A stretch of 7,529 nucleotides of DNA, from assembly GCA_023653245.1 (NCBI GenBank), contig JAMNXK010000086.1:1-7529 (forward strand), written 5' to 3'. This DNA is from Tagaea sp. (GTDB taxonomy: Bacteria > Pseudomonadota > Alphaproteobacteria > CACIAM-22H2). Under the pieces are notes generated by a model. It searched no databases. It worked only from the letters and a program-made list of their open reading frames with translations, and was not told the DNA's origin. This document shows positions 5,502 through 7,529 of this stretch, piece after piece (the first letter of the stretch is position 1; every line of letters begins with the position of its first letter). Position numbers and translations under genes: made by a program.

Positions 5502-5783
5502 ATGTGGTACGTCTACTTTCTTTTACTTTCGAACGGCGATGTCTATGTCGGCTCGACGAACGATCTTCGCCGGCGTTTCGCTGCGCACGAACAAGGTCAG
5601 GTTCGATCCACACGGGCCTATCGGCCGATCGCTCTGAAGTCTTATGTGGCGGTGGAGAACGACGAGATCGCACGAGCACTGGAGCGTTACTTCAAGTCGG
5701 GCTCCGGCAAAGCATTCGCGAAGAAAAGGCTCCTGACCTCGTCCAAAGTCGCGCGGCGGTCCGAGGGCAAGGCCCGAGGATGA
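5502..5783 (+). CDS. Small GIY-YIG nuclease family protein, 93 aa
   Basis: A stand-alone GIY-YIG domain of the short type related to UvrC N-terminal and SLX1-like nucleases. The 'GIY' strand is Y3-V4-Y5 and the 'YIG' strand Y15-V16-G17. The catalytic arginine is R25 in R-F-A-A-H29, and the metal-binding glutamate is E61 in ARALERYFKSGSGKAF. All active-site positions are present, so it should be a functional single-strand or structure-specific DNA nicking enzyme; the substrate is unknown. The domain fills the protein to about L78; residues 79-93 are a basic tail. The start at 5502 is fixed by GGGAGG and by the domain boundary. An in-frame opening at 5328 would translate the tRNA and is rejected. 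The gene sits 94 bases after tRNA-Ser on the same strand and has no evident promoter of its own. It is flanked by hairpins and by a duplicate of the tRNA 3' end, pointing to an accessory cassette. Confidence 0.88.
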   Translation: MWYVYFLLLSNGDVYVGSTNDLRRRFAAHEQGQVRSTRAYRPIALKSYVAVENDEIARALERYFKSGSGKAFAKKRLLTSSKVARRSEGKARG

Positions 5784-5807
5784 AAACACGCACCAAGCGT
5801 GTTTTCA
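5781..5807. terminator. 11-bp hairpin between the GIY-YIG gene and the deaminase gene, likely bidirectional terminator
   Basis: TGAAAACACGC (5781-5791) pairs perfectly with GCGTGTTTTCA (5797-5807) around a 5-base loop. The stem starts at the GIY-YIG stop codon (5781-5783). The A run in one arm and T run in the other give a U-rich 3' arm in both directions, so it can end transcription of both convergent genes. There is no separate T tract after the stem, which weakens the call slightly. Confidence 0.6.
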
Positions 5808-5808
5808 C

Positions 5809-5822
5809 AATCCCATCCCCTC
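5809..5822 (+). repeat. 14-base direct repeat, copy 2 (displaced tRNA-Ser 3' fragment)
   Basis: AATCCCATCCCCTC is identical to bases 5389-5402 of the tRNA gene. It lies immediately after the 11-bp hairpin and its last two bases are part of the deaminase stop codon (5821-5823 on the plus strand). The match ends before the discriminator base and CCA, so it is only a fragment of the tRNA. Confidence 0.7.
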
Positions 5823-6861
5823 AATTGGCGCATTCGACCCCGAACCGCGCGGCCACGGCGTCGATTTCGGCCAGATGCCGGGCTTTGTCGGCGGGCGCCA
5901 GGAAACTCGCGGCGAAGGAGTTGCGCGCCAGGCGCACCAGATCCTCGGCGGACAGATCGAGCGCGCGCGCGGTCGCGAGCCAATTGTCCAGGAGATAGCC
6001 GCCGAAATACGCCGGATCGTCGGCGTTGATCGTGACGACCAAGCCAAGATCGAGCAGACGCTTGAGATTGTGGTCTTCGAGGCGGTCGAAGACGCGCAGC
6101 TTCACGTTCGACAACGGGCAAACGGTGAGGGGCACCGCCTCGCGCCGCAAACGCCCGACCAGCGCGTCGTCCTCCACGCAGCGCACGCCATGGTCGATGC
6201 GGCGCGCCTGCAGCAGGTCGAGCGCTTCGAGGATATAGGCGGGCGGGCCTTCCTCGCCGGCATGGGCGACGGCTTGCAAGCCCAGCGCGCGGGCTTTGGC
6301 GAAGACCCGCGCGAATTTCGACGGGGGATGGCCTTTCTCGGACGAGTCCAGCCCGATCGCCGCGAAGCGCGCGATCCAGGGTTCCAAGGCGGCGAGCGTG
6401 GCGAAGGCGTCGTCTTCGTCCAGATGCCGCAGGAAACACGGGATCAAGCGCCAGGAGATTCCAAGTTCGCGTTCGCCTTTCTCGAACGCGGACAGCAGAC
6501 CTTCGACGACCGTGCCCATGGGAATGCCGCGCGCGGTGTGCGTCTGCGGATCGAAGAAAATCTCGACATGCCGCGCGCCGTCGCGCGCGACGCGGCCGAG
6601 ATAGGCCCAGGCCAGATCGTGGAAATCCGCTTGCGTGCGCAGAACGCCCGCACCTTCGTAGTAGATGTCGAGGAAGGATTGCAGGTCCGAGAACGCGTAG
6701 GCCGCGCGCACCGCTTCGACATCGGCGAAGCGCAGCGTCACGCCGTTGCGCTTGGCGAGTGCGAACATCAGTTCGGGCTCCAACGAGCCTTCGATATGCA
6801 GGTGCAGCTCCGCCTTGGGCAGAGCGGCGGTCAGCGCGTCGAGCCTAGTTTTGTCCGTCAT
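5821..6861 (-). CDS. add: Adenine deaminase / adenosine deaminase family protein, 346 aa
   Basis: A zinc-dependent amidohydrolase of purine salvage. The zinc ligands and catalytic residues are in place: H20-x-H22 in [14 protein letters not shown]200 and E203 in HAGE, H224 in IDHG, and D281-D282 in [12 protein letters not shown]. The block [14 protein letters not shown] (170-183) and [13 protein letters not shown] (102-114) are typical of the subgroup that includes Pseudomonas PA0148 and yeast Aah1, which deaminate adenine to hypoxanthine rather than adenosine. The automatic name would be adenosine deaminase; adenine is the likelier substrate. The ATG at 6861 has GGAG 10 bases upstream; a GTG at 6894 lies in a hairpin and is not used. 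Length is normal. The gene is 58 bases after the membrane protein gene on the same strand, and its stop codon touches the tRNA-derived repeat. Confidence 0.93.
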   Translation of the reverse strand: MTDKTRLDALTAALPKAELHLHIEGSLEPELMFALAKRNGVTLRFADVEAVRAAYAFSDLQSFLDIYYEGAGVLRTQADFHDLAWAYLGRVARDGARHVEIFFDPQTHTARGIPMGTVVEGLLSAFEKGERELGISWRLIPCFLRHLDEDDAFATLAALEPWIARFAAIGLDSSEKGHPPSKFARVFAKARALGLQAVAHAGEEGPPAYILEALDLLQARRIDHGVRCVEDDALVGRLRREAVPLTVCPLSNVKLRVFDRLEDHNLKRLLDLGLVVTINADDPAYFGGYLLDNWLATARALDLSAEDLVRLARNSFAASFLAPADKARHLAEIDAVAARFGVECAN

Positions 6862-6876
6862 GGCGGGACATCTCCG

Positions 6877-6901
6877 AAAAGGCTTTCGTAGCACGAAGGC
6901 C
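6877..6901 (-). terminator. Probable terminator or attenuator between the membrane protein gene and the deaminase
   Basis: On the minus strand an inverted repeat (plus 6881-6889 with 6893-6901, arms around GGCTTTCGT and ACGAAGGCC, 3-base loop) has one mismatched pair among nine. It is followed by TTTT (plus 6877-6880). It ends 15 bases before the deaminase start codon, so it either ends the upstream gene or modulates readthrough into the deaminase. Confidence 0.4.
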
Positions 6902-6919
6902 GACGGTCCGCGCGTGGCG

Positions 6920-7529
6920 CTATCGCGCCCGCCGCGCCCACAAGCCCCACAGCGTCATGACATGCACGGCCAAGAACACCGGCACGCCGGCCAGGGGGAG
7001 TAGATTTAGCGGCGGAACGTCCGCGTTCGCCAAGAAAAACGGCCGCAGGTGGACCGCACCCAAGGCCAGCGCATGGGCAAGATCGATCATGCCGGCCACG
7101 TTCCAGATCGCGAGATGCCGCGTCGAAACCGCGCCGCGCGCGAGAATGACGATCGCCCAAATTCCGACCGCGATGTCGCCCAGCGCGACCGACCAGAAGA
7201 ATCCGGCCGGCAGGCCGCCCTGCGTGCCGATCGACAGCAGCGCGCCGCCGTAGACGATGCGCCAAGGGCCGATCGCCACCAGAAGCTCCAAACGGGCCGT
7301 CCGGAAAAACCGGCGGACGCTTGGCAGCGCGAGCAATGCGATCGACCCGAACAGCACGGTCAAGATGACGCCGGCTTGGCCGGCCGGGGGCGGATTCAAT
7401 CGGCGCGCCGAAAGCTCCGGCACGAAGGCCCATAGCATTCCCCAGCCGAGCGCGATCGCGAGCGGGACGGCGATCGCCGTGGGCGAAGGGCCGTCCAGAC
7501 GCGCGCGGACCAGAAGCCACCAAAGAGAA
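6920..7529 (-). CDS. Multi-pass membrane protein of unknown function, N-terminus outside the window
   Basis: I do not recognise the family. The frame is open from the right edge (7528) to the TAG at 6920-6922, giving 202 visible residues. The ATG at 7438 is probably internal because the coding character continues upstream of it ([16 protein letters not shown] followed by a hydrophobic stretch). About six hydrophobic segments can be seen: [33 protein letters not shown], the stretch around [57 protein letters not shown], and [16 protein letters not shown] at the C-terminus, which ends in basic residues (ARRAR) consistent with a cytoplasmic end. The [12 protein letters not shown] segment has polar residues inside a helix. 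It is upstream of the deaminase gene on the same strand, separated by 58 bases and a probable terminator, so a functional link is not established. Confidence 0.75.
   Translation of the reverse strand, partial: SLWWLLVRARLDGPSPTAIAVPLAIALGWGMLWAFVPELSARRLNPPPAGQAGVILTVLFGSIALLALPSVRRFFRTARLELLVAIGPWRIVYGGALLSIGTQGGLPAGFFWSVALGDIAVGIWAIVILARGAVSTRHLAIWNVAGMIDLAHALALGAVHLRPFFLANADVPPLNLLPLAGVPVFLAVHVMTLWGLWARRAR

Larger units (their letters stand above)
5389..5822 (+). mobile_element. Putative GIY-YIG mini-cassette integrated at tRNA-Ser 3' end
   Basis: The segment is bounded by a perfect 14-base direct repeat of the tRNA 3' region. It holds, in order, two strong hairpins, a GIY-YIG endonuclease gene and an 11-bp hairpin, with almost no spare sequence. 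This is the architecture left when an element enters a tRNA gene, restores its 3' end and leaves a displaced fragment at the far side. No integrase or transposase is encoded, so the cassette would be moved by its own nuclease, by a helper, or by recombination. The repeat is short and a chance or repeat-family origin is possible. The call is inference from layout. Confidence 0.42.

Noticed and set aside
5267..5503. Minus-strand frame giving a GWDSNPRYRF-type protein
   Set aside because: It is the antisense translation of the tRNA-Ser gene, a well-known source of spurious annotated proteins; no RBS and no independent support.
1..7529. CRISPR arrays, transposases, integrases, rRNA genes
   Set aside because: No regularly spaced repeats and no recognisable transposase, integrase or rRNA sequence were seen on either strand.

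Overview
The window reads as ordinary chromosome of a GC-rich alphaproteobacterium, most likely from the Rhodospirillales or a close relative. This is inferred from base composition, from a long-form dCTP deaminase built of two dUTPase-like halves, and from the abundance of glutathione S-transferase (GST) genes. No database search was possible, so the taxonomic placement is a judgement.

Layout, left to right. Positions 1-378 hold the end of gatB (+), facing a minus-strand staphylococcal-nuclease-like gene (411-1325) with an intact catalytic set and visibly lower GC than its surroundings. Divergent from that gene is a three-gene GST operon (1508-3530, +) whose members overlap by ATGA. The first GST carries a histone-H1-like Lys/Ala tail, and the other two resemble the YfcG/YghU type. 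The operon ends 3 bases from the convergent long-form dcd (3534-4643, -). Upstream of dcd lies a small minus-strand gene of unknown function (4759-4995) with its own hairpin terminator (4717-4750).

The right half is the most interesting part. A tRNA-Ser(GCT) gene (5314-5407, +) with a good promoter is followed directly by two strong hairpins, the second of which encloses the ribosome binding site of a 93-residue GIY-YIG nuclease (5502-5783). After that gene come an 11-bp hairpin and then a perfect 14-base copy of the tRNA 3' region (5389-5402 repeated at 5809-5822). The whole looks like a ~420-bp, integrase-free nuclease cassette sitting in the 3' end of a tRNA gene. It abuts the stop codon of an adenine/adenosine deaminase gene (5821-6861, -), which follows a multi-pass membrane protein gene cut by the window edge (6920-7529, -).

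Functional links: gatB and the tRNA serve translation. dcd and the deaminase serve nucleotide and purine metabolism. The GST trio probably serves thiol redox or detoxification. The two small nucleases (SNase-like and GIY-YIG) are the accessory elements.
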